Counted from the first letter of the stretch, positions 54,061-63,100 are shown. The stretch: 64,000 nucleotides of DNA from Companilactobacillus formosensis (GCF_005405305.1 NZ_BJDU01000008.1:9187-73186); one strand, 5' to 3'. Numbers and translations are program-made. Notes: generated from the sequence alone by a model not told the origin.

Positions 54061-54224
54061 TTTTTGCTTCCCTCCATTTGATATATCTATCATAATGGTT
54101 AATGTCTTTTAGGTCGTTCGATTCTCCTTACATCTTCTTACACTTTTGTAAGTCTGAATTAAAGCGATATAATATTGAAGATATATTAAAGATATCCTTT
54201 CTGAAATTTGTTAGTGTCAAATTG

Positions 54225-54395
54225 CCGTCTTCCACACAAGTTCTGTGATTGGCTGGAACGCTGCCGGCACTATTTTGAGCTTTTGCATGGCCCTAAAGAC
54301 GCAAAATCTCAAAACTAGGCCTTCTTGTAAGTGCTAAAGCACTAACAAGAATCTGGCGGCTGAGCCATCACAGAACTTGTGCTCCAGACTAGATA
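54225..54395 (+). repeat. Structured interspersed element, copy E2 (complete)
   Basis: It starts CCGTCTTCCA and ends CCAGACTAGATA. P1 pairs 54235-54249 (CACAAGTTCTGTGAT) with 54367-54381, 15 perfect pairs. Then come constant GGCTGGAAC (54251), P2 GCTGCC (54260-54265) with GGCGGC (54355-54360), constant GGCAC, and hairpin P3 54273-54314. Constant CTAGGCC (54315) and hairpin P4 54322-54351 (TTCTTGT.AGTGCT/AGCACT.ACAAGAA) follow, then constant GAGCCA (54362-54367). A T-rich tract follows the element. It has no gene of its own. Confidence 0.85.
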
Positions 54396-54447
54396 ACACC
54401 TTCCCTTTTTTATTTCAATAATTAAGGGAAAAATAATAGAACCACTA

Positions 54448-54615
54448 TCTAGTCCGGAATAGCGAAGAAAATTGGCTCAAATGTGAAATTTCACTTGGCA
54501 ATTTATTGCCTAGTGAAAGGCCGAGCTTGAAGACTTTGCCCGGTTTTGGGCTTAGCAAAGGCTCCAAGTCGTGCCCACATTGTTCCAGCCAAATTTTCTT
54601 CGCTATGGAGGACGG
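54448..54615 (-). repeat. Structured interspersed element, copy E3 (complete, inverted to E2)
   Basis: Same plan as E2 read on the minus strand, but with other helix sequences. P1 pairs AATTTTCTTCGCTA (54592-54605) with TAGCGAAGAAAATT (54460-54473). P2 pairs CACATT (54576-54581) with AATGTG (54480-54485). P3 is 54526-54568 and P4 54489-54518. The constant blocks GGCTGGAAC, GGCAC, CT-GGCC and GAGCCA are kept. E2 and E3 converge, 52 bases apart. The GGAGGACGG end lies at the 5' side of the following permease gene. Confidence 0.85.
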
Positions 54616-54664
54616 AATGCTTAACCAAATTAAGAAAGAATCACAAAAAAGGGGTGTATTTCCA

Positions 54665-56116
54665 ATGGGGAAGAAAATGCCAGAATTAGACTCGAAAAAG
54701 TCATACATTAGCTGGCCTGTTGTTGCTCTAATGGACTTCGTTACCGTTATTGGTTTCGATGATATTGTCTACAACTTCCATAACCAAGGTTTGGGAATTG
54801 TTTTTACTTGGATTTTAATGTTATTTTTATTCGTTGTTCCTTATGAGATGATGGTCGGTCATCTAGGTTCAACTTTTGATGAAGAAGGTGGTGGGATCAC
54901 TTCTTGGGTCCGTGCCACTGGTGGTAATCTTTGGGGTTACATTTGTGCTTGGACCGTTTGGGTGTCCAGTTTGCCTTATATTGTTGATGTTGCCAATTCA
55001 ACTTTGATTTCATTTGGTTGGTTGATCAACGGTAACGGTTCAATGTCTGATAAGATGAGCAATTCAATGTTCGCCTTATTGACAGCGGTTATTTTTACGA
55101 TCTTTATTTTTATTCAACATCATTTAAGAAATTCACTACAGATTTTGAGTATCATCGGTGGTGGTGCCATGTTCATCGTGTCAATTCTTTATGTTGTCAT
55201 GATGATTGCTTATCTTGGACAAGGCAACATGCCACATACTCAACCATTTACTTTGAAGTCATTTATTCCTAAGTTCGATATGCATTATCTATCTACCTTT
55301 GGACTAGTTATCTTTGCTATGAATGGTTCTGAATTTGCGGCTCCATACGTTACTGAAATGAAAAATGGTAAGCGTGATTTCCCTAAAGCTATGTGGATGC
55401 TAGCCATTATGACTGGATTCTTAACTGTTCTAGGTTCATTTGCTCTAGGTGTTTTCTTTAACGCTCACCACTTGCCAAATGATTTGAAGATGAACGGTTC
55501 TTACTATGCTTTCCAATACATGGGACAAGAATTCGGTATGGGACAATTCTTCCTATACTTATTTGCTTTAACACAAGCACTTTACATGATGGCTCAATTG
55601 GCCGTGCTATTGGATGCCGGAACGAGAATGTTCTTATCTGATACAGCTAAGGAATATTTACCAAAGGGTCTAACAAAATTAGATAAACGTGGCCTACCTA
55701 TCAATGGTTACTGGTTAACTACTGGTATTTGTACACTTATCATGGTTTTGAGTGCTACTTTGCCTAACATGAATTCAATCTTTAACCAATTACTAAACCT
55801 AAATGGTATCGTTTCGCCATATACGACTTGTTTCTTATTTAGTTCCTTTATCCTAGTTAGATTACACGAAGATCGTTTCCAATCTGATTTTGTTTATATC
55901 AAAAATAAATATTTAGCTATTTTAGTTGGTGCTTGGTGTTTTGCTATCACTTTCGGAGCTGCTACTTTAGGTATCTTCCCAACTGATGAAACACCAGGAA
56001 CTTCTGCTTGGTCACACGTTTTAACTTTAAATATCGTTGAACCATTAATTATGATTGCTATTGGTATCATTTTGCCATTGATTGCTAGACACCAAAGAAA
56101 TAAAGAACTTAACTAG
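54665..56116 (+). CDS. APC-family amino acid permease
   Basis: A 483-residue transporter with about 12 helices of the amino acid-polyamine-organocation group. The first helix is SWPVVALMDFVTVIGFDDIVYN, and GSEFAAPYVTEMKNGKRDFPKAMW resembles the conserved helix 6 region of glutamate/GABA-type exchangers. The substrate is not determined. I chose ATG 54665, with AAGGGGTG nine bases upstream; ATG 54617 would use the GGAGG of element E3 and is a possible alternative adding 16 residues. Confidence 0.88.
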   Translation: MGKKMPELDSKKSYISWPVVALMDFVTVIGFDDIVYNFHNQGLGIVFTWILMLFLFVVPYEMMVGHLGSTFDEEGGGITSWVRATGGNLWGYICAWTVWVSSLPYIVDVANSTLISFGWLINGNGSMSDKMSNSMFALLTAVIFTIFIFIQHHLRNSLQILSIIGGGAMFIVSILYVVMMIAYLGQGNMPHTQPFTLKSFIPKFDMHYLSTFGLVIFAMNGSEFAAPYVTEMKNGKRDFPKAMWMLAIMTGFLTVLGSFALGVFFNAHHLPNDLKMNGSYYAFQYMGQEFGMGQFFLYLFALTQALYMMAQLAVLLDAGTRMFLSDTAKEYLPKGLTKLDKRGLPINGYWLTTGICTLIMVLSATLPNMNSIFNQLLNLNGIVSPYTTCFLFSSFILVRLHEDRFQSDFVYIKNKYLAILVGAWCFAITFGAATLGIFPTDETPGTSAWSHVLTLNIVEPLIMIAIGIILPLIARHQRNKELN

Positions 56117-56196
56117 AGTTTCTGATTGACTTATTCAGTCGATAAAGGTTAATTTGGTAGTGTTATAAATAAATCTATATTCTGAGGAGAGTTATT

Positions 56197-57129
56197 ATGA
56201 TTGATGAAATTATGAAAAATATCGAGCATTACGATACGATTATTATTCTCAGACATCAAAATCCAGATCCAGATGCCGTCGGGTCACAAACAGCCCTAGC
56301 GAATATCCTGAGAGAAGCTTATCCTCGGAAGAACATTTATATTGCTGGAATTGATTTGTCCGTTCTTGACTGGATTGGCAAGATGCAGCAAGTTGATAGC
56401 AAAACTTATCAAAATTCGCTTGTTATTGCCGTTGATACAGCTAATGCCAGACGAATTGATAACAATGGCGATTACAAAAAAGCTGATAAAATCATCAAAA
56501 TTGATCACCATCCTAATGTTGATGCTTTCGGTGATATCAATTGGGTCGATGATACTTCAGCCAGTTGCGCCGAAATGATTTATGAATTAACTGAAAAAGT
56601 TGCCAATCTTAAGATTTCCAAATCAGCTGCCTATAATCTTTATGCTGGTATGGTTGGAGATACAAACCGCTTCCTATATGCTGGAACAACTTATAAAACA
56701 TTAGAAGTGGCTGCTAAATTGGCCAAAACTGGCATCAATATTTCGGAAATAAGTTTGCATGAAGACGAAATGTCAATGCGAGTAGCACGCTTAGAGGCTT
56801 ACATTCTAGACAATTTCCAAGTAACAGATTCCGGCTTCGGTTATATCATTATTAGAAAAAACGAACTGGAAAAATTTGATTTAGACGATGGTGAATTAGA
56901 CCACGTTGTTCCTTTGATTGGACGCATCAAAAACGTCAATAATTGGATCGTCGTCAGTGAAAAAGATCTCAATCGTTTTAGAGTTAATCTTCGTTCCAAG
57001 AATGTCTCTATCAATGGTGTAGCTGAGAAATTTGGTGGTGGTGGTCATCCTTTAGCTAGTGGCGTTTATGTCGGTAGTATGGATGAAGTCAAAGCCTTAA
57101 TTAAAGATATGGATAACTTAAATAAATAG
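56197..57129 (+). CDS. nrnA: DHH-family phosphoesterase NrnA (nanoRNase/pAp phosphatase)
   Basis: 310 residues. The DHH domain has RHQNPDPDAVGSQ, VDTAN, and IDHHPNVD with the metal-binding Asp-His-His. The DHHA1 substrate domain ends with GGGGHPLASG. It degrades short RNAs to mononucleotides and dephosphorylates pAp, a by-product of sulfur and CoA metabolism. GAGGAG precedes the ATG. It is monocistronic with its own terminator. Confidence 0.93.
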   Translation: MIDEIMKNIEHYDTIIILRHQNPDPDAVGSQTALANILREAYPRKNIYIAGIDLSVLDWIGKMQQVDSKTYQNSLVIAVDTANARRIDNNGDYKKADKIIKIDHHPNVDAFGDINWVDDTSASCAEMIYELTEKVANLKISKSAAYNLYAGMVGDTNRFLYAGTTYKTLEVAAKLAKTGINISEISLHEDEMSMRVARLEAYILDNFQVTDSGFGYIIIRKNELEKFDLDDGELDHVVPLIGRIKNVNNWIVVSEKDLNRFRVNLRSKNVSINGVAEKFGGGGHPLASGVYVGSMDEVKALIKDMDNLNK

Positions 57130-57165
57130 AAAAACGCAAAAGCCAAAATTGGTTTTTGCGTTTTT
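57127..57165. terminator. Bidirectional terminator
   Basis: AAAACGCAAAA.CC pairs with GG.TTTTGCGTTTT, between the convergent nrnA and aldo/keto reductase genes. Confidence 0.88.
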
Positions 57166-57171
57166 TATTTA

Positions 57172-58041
57172 CTATTCTAATGATGATAATTTTTCGAAGT
57201 CGGAATCACTTAATGAAACATCTGCTGATTCCAAATTATCTTTTAGATGAGCCAATGAACTAGTTCCAGGAATTGGAATGATATTGTCAGAACGTTTCAA
57301 CAACCAAGCTAGAGCTATTTGAGCAGGACTAGCATTGTATTTCTTAGCAATATCTGCCAAAGGACCATCATCTTTTGCTAAATGACCCGTATCCAATGGG
57401 AACCAAGGCAAGAAGGCTATTTTTTGTTCTTTAGTATAATCAACAATTGCATCGTCATCTTTATGGTGACCAACGTTATACATATTTTCAACTGCATCAA
57501 TCTTAGCTATCTTTTGAGCAGCCTTTAATTCATCGAGCGTTACTTGACTAATTCCAATATGCTTGATTTTACCCTCGTCTTGTAACTTCTTTAATTCACC
57601 AACTTGATCCTCAATCGGAACTTGTGAGTCAATTCTGTGCAAGAACAACAAATCTTCATGATCACGACCAAATTTACGGAGAGATAATTCCACTTCTTGA
57701 CGTAGAAATTCAGGTCTACCTAGTGGTATCCATTCATTAGGACCAGTCCGAACCTGTCCTACTTTATCAGAAATAAAGATTTTATCAGAATCAGGATATT
57801 CCTTTAAAGCTTGGGCTAAATAAGTATCGGCTTCCCAAGGTCCATAAGAATCGGCTGTATCAACAAAATTAACGCCCAAATCAAAAGCATTCTTGATCAA
57901 ATCAACGGCTTGTTGAGGATCTTTATAAGCCCCCCAGACGCCCTTGCCTGTCAATTGCATCGTCCCGTATCCTAAACGGTTAACGACAAAATCTTTATCG
58001 AATTCAAATTTTCCTGCATTTTCAACGCTATTTTTTACCAT
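57172..58041 (-). CDS. Aldo/keto reductase
   Basis: A 289-residue TIM-barrel NADPH-dependent oxidoreductase. The catalytic tetrad shows as Asp and Tyr in VDTADSYGPWEADTYL, Lys in FISDKVG and His in LLFLHRID. The cofactor loop IPIPGTSSLAHLKDNL is present. The substrate is unknown. Start ATG 58041 follows GGAAGG; the upstream extension has no binding site. Confidence 0.92.
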   Translation of the reverse strand: MVKNSVENAGKFEFDKDFVVNRLGYGTMQLTGKGVWGAYKDPQQAVDLIKNAFDLGVNFVDTADSYGPWEADTYLAQALKEYPDSDKIFISDKVGQVRTGPNEWIPLGRPEFLRQEVELSLRKFGRDHEDLLFLHRIDSQVPIEDQVGELKKLQDEGKIKHIGISQVTLDELKAAQKIAKIDAVENMYNVGHHKDDDAIVDYTKEQKIAFLPWFPLDTGHLAKDDGPLADIAKKYNASPAQIALAWLLKRSDNIIPIPGTSSLAHLKDNLESADVSLSDSDFEKLSSLE

Positions 58042-58157
58042 TAAATCAACCTTCCACAAGGAGATTAGTATCCCATTGCAAAGTAAACCGTAATCTTTTT
58101 TGGAAAAATAAACAAACATTTGAACTATACAAAAAAACAGCCATTCAAATGACTGCT

Positions 58158-58814
58158 TTACAGATTTTGTTCAACTTTTTCATTATAATAAACAATTTTT
58201 GGTTCAAATTTTTTACCGTCAAAATGAACTTTAGTTAACGACAAATTGTCTGATTCCACCTGACTTAATAAGAATGGAGCATTCATATTGACCATTGCTG
58301 TCAAAATTGCACTATGCGTTACCACGATAACTGGCTTTGTTTCGACTGCTAATATTTTTTCAATGCCTTTGCCAAAACGATCCCAAAATTCTTTGCTATT
58401 TTCAGCCAGATGCTTAGGATCAAGCTTTGCCAATTTATCCTGCATTTGATTTGCATTCATTTCATCCAAAGTTTCTTCGACTGTTTTGCCGGCAATTTTC
58501 TTATAAACTTCTTTTTTAGATTGTCCTTCAAAGCTACCATAAAATTGTTCACGCAACTCTGGCATTGTTATCATATTCAAAGTTTTACCACCAGCGGCCT
58601 TCAGTCCATTATTTAATTCTGTTACCGTTTGGATCGAACGATTCGTATCGCTGCAATAAATATTTTCAGAAGTTTCACCTAAATTAACTAGAGTTCGCCC
58701 CATTTGATAGGAATCCTTGTGACCATTATCAGTTAAAGGAGTATCCGACCAACCTTGCATTTTGTCTAAATAATTGAAAAAAGTTTCACCACTACGTATA
58801 AAGTAAATATCCAA
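58158..58814 (-). CDS. Histidine phosphatase-fold protein with Ser replacing the catalytic His
   Basis: 218 residues, a distant paralogue of the pair at 30-31.4 kb (shared KMQGWSDTPLT and ELREQFYGSFEG). The family motif RHG is RSG here: YFIRSGETFF, codon AGT at the catalytic place. The second histidine (VVTHSAI) is kept. Phosphatase activity by the normal mechanism is unlikely. The start is TTG 58814 behind GGGAGTGA. It is a single gene. Confidence 0.85.
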   Translation of the reverse strand: MDIYFIRSGETFFNYLDKMQGWSDTPLTDNGHKDSYQMGRTLVNLGETSENIYCSDTNRSIQTVTELNNGLKAAGGKTLNMITMPELREQFYGSFEGQSKKEVYKKIAGKTVEETLDEMNANQMQDKLAKLDPKHLAENSKEFWDRFGKGIEKILAVETKPVIVVTHSAILTAMVNMNAPFLLSQVESDNLSLTKVHFDGKKFEPKIVYYNEKVEQNL

Positions 58815-58969
58815 TCGATCACTCCCTTAATAAAAACGTTTACTTTAGAAACTATTGTAATCTTGCAACTGATAAAACTCAATTTTCTAAAATTTATCTG
58901 CTTAATCGACTTTCTTCTATTATAAGTAAAGGCTTACAATAAAAGCATAAATAAGAAGGAGTGAAGAAA

Positions 58970-59992
58970 ATGTTTTTTATTGATACCTCAAGAAATGGCA
59001 AACCAGTTTACAATGCCATTGTGAATCAATCATTAGATAATTATTTAGTCAACGACTTACGGCTACCAGGACACGGTTTGATTTTATACGTGAATAATCC
59101 TTCCGTCATCATTGGCGTGCATCAAAACGCTTATGCCGAAGTTAACTTCCCCTATCTCAAAGAAAAGAACATCCAATTAGTGAGAAGAACATCTGGTGGA
59201 GGTGCTGTCTACCACGATTACGGCAACTTCATCTTCGAAAATATCGTTATTGGTAACGATGAACACTTCGGTGAATATGACTACTTTGCTAAACCAATTC
59301 TCGATGCCTTACATGAAATGGGTGCTACTGATGCCCAAATGCATGGTCGAAACGATATCGTCATCGACGGCAAAAAGTTTTCTGGTATGACGATGTTTAA
59401 AGTTGGCGATTCTTTTGCAGCTGGTGGAACCTTGATGTTTGATCTCGACATGGACACTGCCAGTAAAGTTTTGACACCTGAAAAGGATAAACTTGAATCA
59501 AAAGGTGTTAAATCTGTCAACAAACGGATCACTAATATCAAATCTTACTTGGATGAACCTTATCGCAGCATGGATCCGGTTCAATTTAAGGATGAATTAT
59601 TGAAGCATATTTTCAAGGTCGACAAATTATCCGACATCAAAACTTACAAACTAACTGATCATGATTGGGATATCATCGACTCTCGTTTGAAAGACAAGTA
59701 TGATACTGACGCTTGGAATTACGGTAAGAACCCTGGTTTCACTAATTACGTTTCCAAACACTTCGATATCGGAACAGTTGCCTTCAACTTCTCACTCAAA
59801 GATGAAAAAATCTCCGATGTTAAAATCTACGGAGATTTCATCACAGGCGGCGATGTCAATTTAATTGAAAAAGCCTTACTTGGAGTTAAGTTTGAAAAAT
59901 CAGCTTTAGTCGAAGCTCTATCGAAGGTTGATTTGAAGAATAATCTCGGTAACATCGAACCAGAACCACTAGTAGATTTATTATTATCGTAA
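58970..59992 (+). CDS. lplA: Lipoate-protein ligase A
   Basis: A 340-residue enzyme that activates lipoate with ATP and attaches it to E2 or GcvH proteins. The motifs RRTSGGGAVYHDYGN, the catalytic-lysine region GRNDIVIDGKKFSG and the C-terminal accessory domain (residues about 250-340) are all present. Start ATG 58970 lies eight bases after AAGGAG; the GTG at 58961 overlaps that site. Confidence 0.94.
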   Translation: MFFIDTSRNGKPVYNAIVNQSLDNYLVNDLRLPGHGLILYVNNPSVIIGVHQNAYAEVNFPYLKEKNIQLVRRTSGGGAVYHDYGNFIFENIVIGNDEHFGEYDYFAKPILDALHEMGATDAQMHGRNDIVIDGKKFSGMTMFKVGDSFAAGGTLMFDLDMDTASKVLTPEKDKLESKGVKSVNKRITNIKSYLDEPYRSMDPVQFKDELLKHIFKVDKLSDIKTYKLTDHDWDIIDSRLKDKYDTDAWNYGKNPGFTNYVSKHFDIGTVAFNFSLKDEKISDVKIYGDFITGGDVNLIEKALLGVKFEKSALVEALSKVDLKNNLGNIEPEPLVDLLLS

Positions 59993-60093
59993 AAAAAGCC
60001 ATTCAGTTGTAAAAGGTTCTTTCTTAAATTAGGTTACCGTTAGATGACGTCTTCCGACAAATCCTAGTTTTATTCAAATTAATACAAAAACAA

Positions 60094-60149
60094 AATAAGC
60101 ATCTATTCAGATATAGTCGATTAACTATTATCTGAGTAGATGCTTATTT
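60094..60149. terminator. Long hairpin after lplA
   Basis: AAATAAGCATCTA (60094-60106) pairs with TAGATGCTTATTT (60137-60149), with more pairing inside. The flanks are T-poor on the plus strand and A-rich on the left. It is probably a terminator or a repeat. Confidence 0.55.
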
Positions 60150-60178
60150 GATTGATGATTAAAAATCATAAAAGCACT

Positions 60179-60253
60179 ATCTAGTCTGGAATAGCAAAGG
60201 CTCCAAGTCGTGCCACATTGTTCCAGCCAAATTTGCTTTGTTATGGAGGACGG
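60179..60253 (-). repeat. Structured interspersed element, copy E4 (internally deleted)
   Basis: It has both ends of E1/E3 (ATCTAGTC..GGAATAGC and ..GGAGGACGG) but the inside is missing. The join falls at TAGCAAAG, a sequence present twice in an E1-like parent (P1 arm and P3 arm). It therefore looks like a deletion between short direct repeats. P1, P4 and part of P3 are lost. The remainder of the 59993-60306 gap holds the hairpin above and no gene. Confidence 0.8.
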
Positions 60254-60306
60254 AATATTACTAATCGAAATCGAGAAAAAAAACTGTGAAAACTGAATAG
60301 CTTTTC

Positions 60307-60876
60307 TTATACGGTTTGTTCAAGTAACTCTACATCTCGCCCCGATTTAGAAGTGATTTGTTTCAAAGCTTGCTCGATTTTTTCATCTTCTGTAGCATCC
60401 ATCGACAAGTCCAAAATTATTTCAAATCCATCTGTTGTTTTTAATTCAATATAAAATGGCGTCGCCAAATTGATTAGTAACTTTTGTGGCGCGTAAACAT
60501 TAAAGAATACTCCACCAACAATATTTTCAGGAACCTTAATTCCTTCGCCACTAACTAGTGAAACCTTGGCAATTCGAGAAAATTCCAAGAATTCTTGGTT
60601 AGTTTTTGCTGGCACGATAATGGCTGATAACTTACGATCCAACGTACTGTAATCGTAAAAATAAATTCCTTTATCAGTAACTTCCCAATAGCCATAATTG
60701 TCATTAAGATTGATCGAATACAAAAATGGTCCAATGATTAAACACAAAATTGCAAACGCCCCAGCAATCATAATACTGTTAGAAAAAGTATAAATTAAAA
60801 TCCCAATTATTAAACTGACCGCCACAATGACTAATAACGGTTTGTAACTGACTTTTCGTCCAAATTCTAAATTCAT
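60307..60876 (-). CDS. Membrane protein with a PH-like domain, unknown
   Basis: 189 residues. Two hydrophobic helices (about residues 13-30 and 33-54) are followed by a beta-rich cytosolic domain beginning YGYWEVTDKGIYFYD and ending in a helix with a charged tail, like bacterial PH-like domains. I do not recognise the family. A cluster of small membrane proteins follows upstream on the same strand. Confidence 0.7.
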   Translation of the reverse strand: MNLEFGRKVSYKPLLVIVAVSLIIGILIYTFSNSIMIAGAFAILCLIIGPFLYSINLNDNYGYWEVTDKGIYFYDYSTLDRKLSAIIVPAKTNQEFLEFSRIAKVSLVSGEGIKVPENIVGGVFFNVYAPQKLLINLATPFYIELKTTDGFEIILDLSMDATEDEKIEQALKQITSKSGRDVELLEQTV

Positions 60877-60933
60877 AATATACCTCTAAAAAATTTCATT
60901 CCTTTAAGAATACCATTTTTTAGTATATAGCGC

Positions 60934-61119
60934 TTACTTAATCAGGAATGCTCCTACGACAAGAAAGATTATGCCCATAATTAAAGAGAAGTAGACACCC
61001 ATAAATACGTATGGTTGAGGATTTTTTACTTTTTCTTTGATGTTATTGTAAGTTTTCCGTCCAACATAAATTTGATAAATTCCCATAATAATTACGATTA
61101 TTCCAATTAATTCAGTCAT
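60934..61119 (-). CDS. Small two-helix membrane protein
   Basis: 61 residues: helix about 3-18, basic loop (GRKTYNNIKEKVKNP), helix about 39-59. AAAGGTGG lies before the ATG. Not recognised. It is 57 bases upstream of the PH-like protein gene. Confidence 0.6.
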   Translation of the reverse strand: MTELIGIIVIIMGIYQIYVGRKTYNNIKEKVKNPQPYVFMGVYFSLIMGIIFLVVGAFLIK

Positions 61120-61174
61120 TATAAGCGCACCACCTTTTAACTCAATGATATGTCACTATCGAGTAAAAGAAAAA

Positions 61175-61265
61175 GGTTTGAGATTTTGCGTCTTTGGGGC
61201 CATGCAAAAGCTCAAAATCGTGTCGGCTATGTTCCAGCCAATCACAGGACTTTTACGGACGACGG
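61175..61265 (-). repeat. Structured interspersed element, copy E5 (truncated, E2-like)
   Basis: On the minus strand it follows E2 closely from CCGTC through GGCTGGAAC to the end of hairpin P3 (TTTGAG..GCAAAA/TTTTGC..CTCAAA). It then stops; P4 and the 3' arms are absent. It lies between two small membrane protein genes. Confidence 0.8.
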
Positions 61266-61276
61266 CGTATTAACAC

Positions 61277-61465
61277 CTAAGAAAAATACTTAGAAAAGTT
61301 AAACACCGAACTCACTACCGAAACTAGTCCCGTTACGACAATAATTAAGAATGCGATACCTTTTATGCTGCAGACGTCTTCCCAAGGAAACTTCAACAAG
61401 AAAGATAATCCTAAAATGCCGATCCAAAAATATTTTACTTTGTAAAAATCACGATTGAAGCTCAC
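61277..61465 (-). CDS. Small two-helix membrane protein
   Basis: 62 residues with hydrophobic segments at about 12-26 and 35-53. The start is GTG 61465 with AAGGG five bases upstream. Not recognised. It lies between element E5 and the ABC exporter genes. Confidence 0.55.
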   Translation of the reverse strand: MSFNRDFYKVKYFWIGILGLSFLLKFPWEDVCSIKGIAFLIIVVTGLVSVVSSVFNFSKYFS

Positions 61466-61553
61466 ACAATCCCTTCTTTACTCCGTCTTTATTCTTAGTT
61501 TAGTTGAAAATTACTTTTTTATGCCAAGTTTATCCTGAATCAGCGATTTTTCA

Positions 61554-62297
61554 TCATGAACGAGTTGTCTCTGATAAGTTCTCTAACAAATATAAGTCGA
61601 TAAGCACAACCGTTATAACGATAAAACCTTCAACCAAACAAAGATTAGTAAATAAATTAGTTGGTACCTTTATGAATCGATACATACTAACAGCTGACAT
61701 TTCGATTAAGCTCAAATAACTGATTCCAGCGGTAATTGCCACCATGAAGCAGTTAAACATTATTTTGAAAGCTTTTTGATTTTTAAAGGGCAAAATACTT
61801 TCCAAACACCCCATTGTTAGATGAATCAAAGTACTGCCGACCAAAATCAAAACAGTTCCTAAGAAAAATATTGCTAAATCTTTCAACAATAATTCTGTTT
61901 GCATATTACCATCGATGATCACTCGCAAGAAGGAAGTCTTTCCCATGTAATAATAAAGTGAAATCAGCAACATTCCACTTGAAACTAAGCAATAAGTGAT
62001 ATAAGCAATCAAAGATGTTAAAAAATCACTGAAGAATAACTTCTTATCACTAAGCGGAATCAAGCGATATTTATTGTTATTCAAAACTTGTCGACTGAAT
62101 TTAATTAAACTGACCACACTCCATAGGTAAAACCCTGCCGACAGTGCAATCAAAAATACCGTTTTATACGACGAATTGAAGCTTATTTTTAAATAGTCAA
62201 TCGTTATAACGGATAAAATTAATAGAAAATTCCAGCCTAAGATCAAGGCAATGCGTTTGAATTTGTTTCTAAGTAAATCTTTACTCACGTTGTACAT
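61554..62297 (-). CDS. ABC exporter membrane protein
   Basis: 247 residues with six hydrophobic segments. It is a paralogue of the next two permeases (common ending: ..DLYLLENLSETT here, ..NIYLMKRWVET and ..NLYLLNRWSEAT in the others). It is the last gene of a unit with one ATPase gene and three such permeases. The substrate is unknown. Confidence 0.75.
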   Translation of the reverse strand: MYNVSKDLLRNKFKRIALILGWNFLLILSVITIDYLKISFNSSYKTVFLIALSAGFYLWSVVSLIKFSRQVLNNNKYRLIPLSDKKLFFSDFLTSLIAYITYCLVSSGMLLISLYYYMGKTSFLRVIIDGNMQTELLLKDLAIFFLGTVLILVGSTLIHLTMGCLESILPFKNQKAFKIMFNCFMVAITAGISYLSLIEMSAVSMYRFIKVPTNLFTNLCLVEGFIVITVVLIDLYLLENLSETTRS

Positions 62298-62326
62298 AAT
62301 AAAACCATCCCATAGTCATATTGTTA

Positions 62327-63100
62327 TTAACGGATTGTTTCTACCCAGCGTTTCATTAAATAAATATTGATAAAACTAAAAATCACTAACCAAACAAACA
62401 TAATTCCTGAAGTAATCCAAATAGCATTACTAAATTGTGAAAGCGTCTGTGCTCCCATGTATCCTGTTGTATAAATCAAGCGATAAACGTAACCTGTTGC
62501 AATATCAAAAATCACCGATGCAGCCCAAATTACTACTAGATAAAGAATAAAGGTCACAAACTTTTGCGATTTAAATGGTAAAAATTCTTTGATCCAACTG
62601 ATTATAAAATGAACCAAAGTAATTCCACTCCACATAACTAAGGCTGTTAAAATCATAAAAATTATTACCCCAAAAGTTAATCCCATTCCAATATTAGAAT
62701 TAGTAAAACCACTTGGATCGATACTGCCAAAATTGCCAATTGCATATAAAATGACCGCAATAATGGCCTCTAAAATTTGTAGATAGATAAAAGCTACAAA
62801 AGTCGTAAGCAAATTGCTTATATATAAGGTCGTATCAGTAACTGGTATCAAGCGATAGTTGTTACTTGTAAATATATGTTCATTTTTGCGTGACAACATG
62901 ATAAAACTAACAAAATTGACGATTGTGACACTAATAATAAATGTTTCAAAGAAAAAATCGATTGTGGTATTAAAACCACTAGCGATAAGTCGCATAACAA
63001 ACATGACGATTAAAGCCAAAATATCAATTCCAACGATCCAATTCATCAATCGCCACTTTTCTCGAATTAAATTTTTACTTAAACCAGCGAAATCATTCAT
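62327..63100 (-). CDS. ABC exporter membrane protein
   Basis: 257 residues, six helices, starting MNDFAGLSKNLIREKWRLMNW. ATG 63100 has GGAGG nine bases upstream and overlaps the ATPase stop by eight bases. It is a paralogue of its neighbours and likely forms a heterodimer with the 247-residue one. Confidence 0.78.
   Translation of the reverse strand: MNDFAGLSKNLIREKWRLMNWIVGIDILALIVMFVMRLIASGFNTTIDFFFETFIISVTIVNFVSFIMLSRKNEHIFTSNNYRLIPVTDTTLYISNLLTTFVAFIYLQILEAIIAVILYAIGNFGSIDPSGFTNSNIGMGLTFGVIIFMILTALVMWSGITLVHFIISWIKEFLPFKSQKFVTFILYLVVIWAASVIFDIATGYVYRLIYTTGYMGAQTLSQFSNAIWITSGIMFVWLVIFSFINIYLMKRWVETIR

Noticed and set aside
54225-54615. Elements E2/E3 as a classical insertion sequence or MITE
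   Set aside because: There is no transposase, no clear target duplication, and helix sequences differ while pairing is kept. A plain MITE does not explain that, although mobility is not excluded.
54506-54664. A long N-terminal extension of the APC permease
   Set aside because: Most of it is the structured element E3 translated by chance. ATG 54665 has its own ribosome binding site.
60094-60149. Hairpin as a CRISPR or attachment-site remnant
   Set aside because: It has no relation to the array repeat and no integrase nearby; a terminator or simple inverted repeat explains it.
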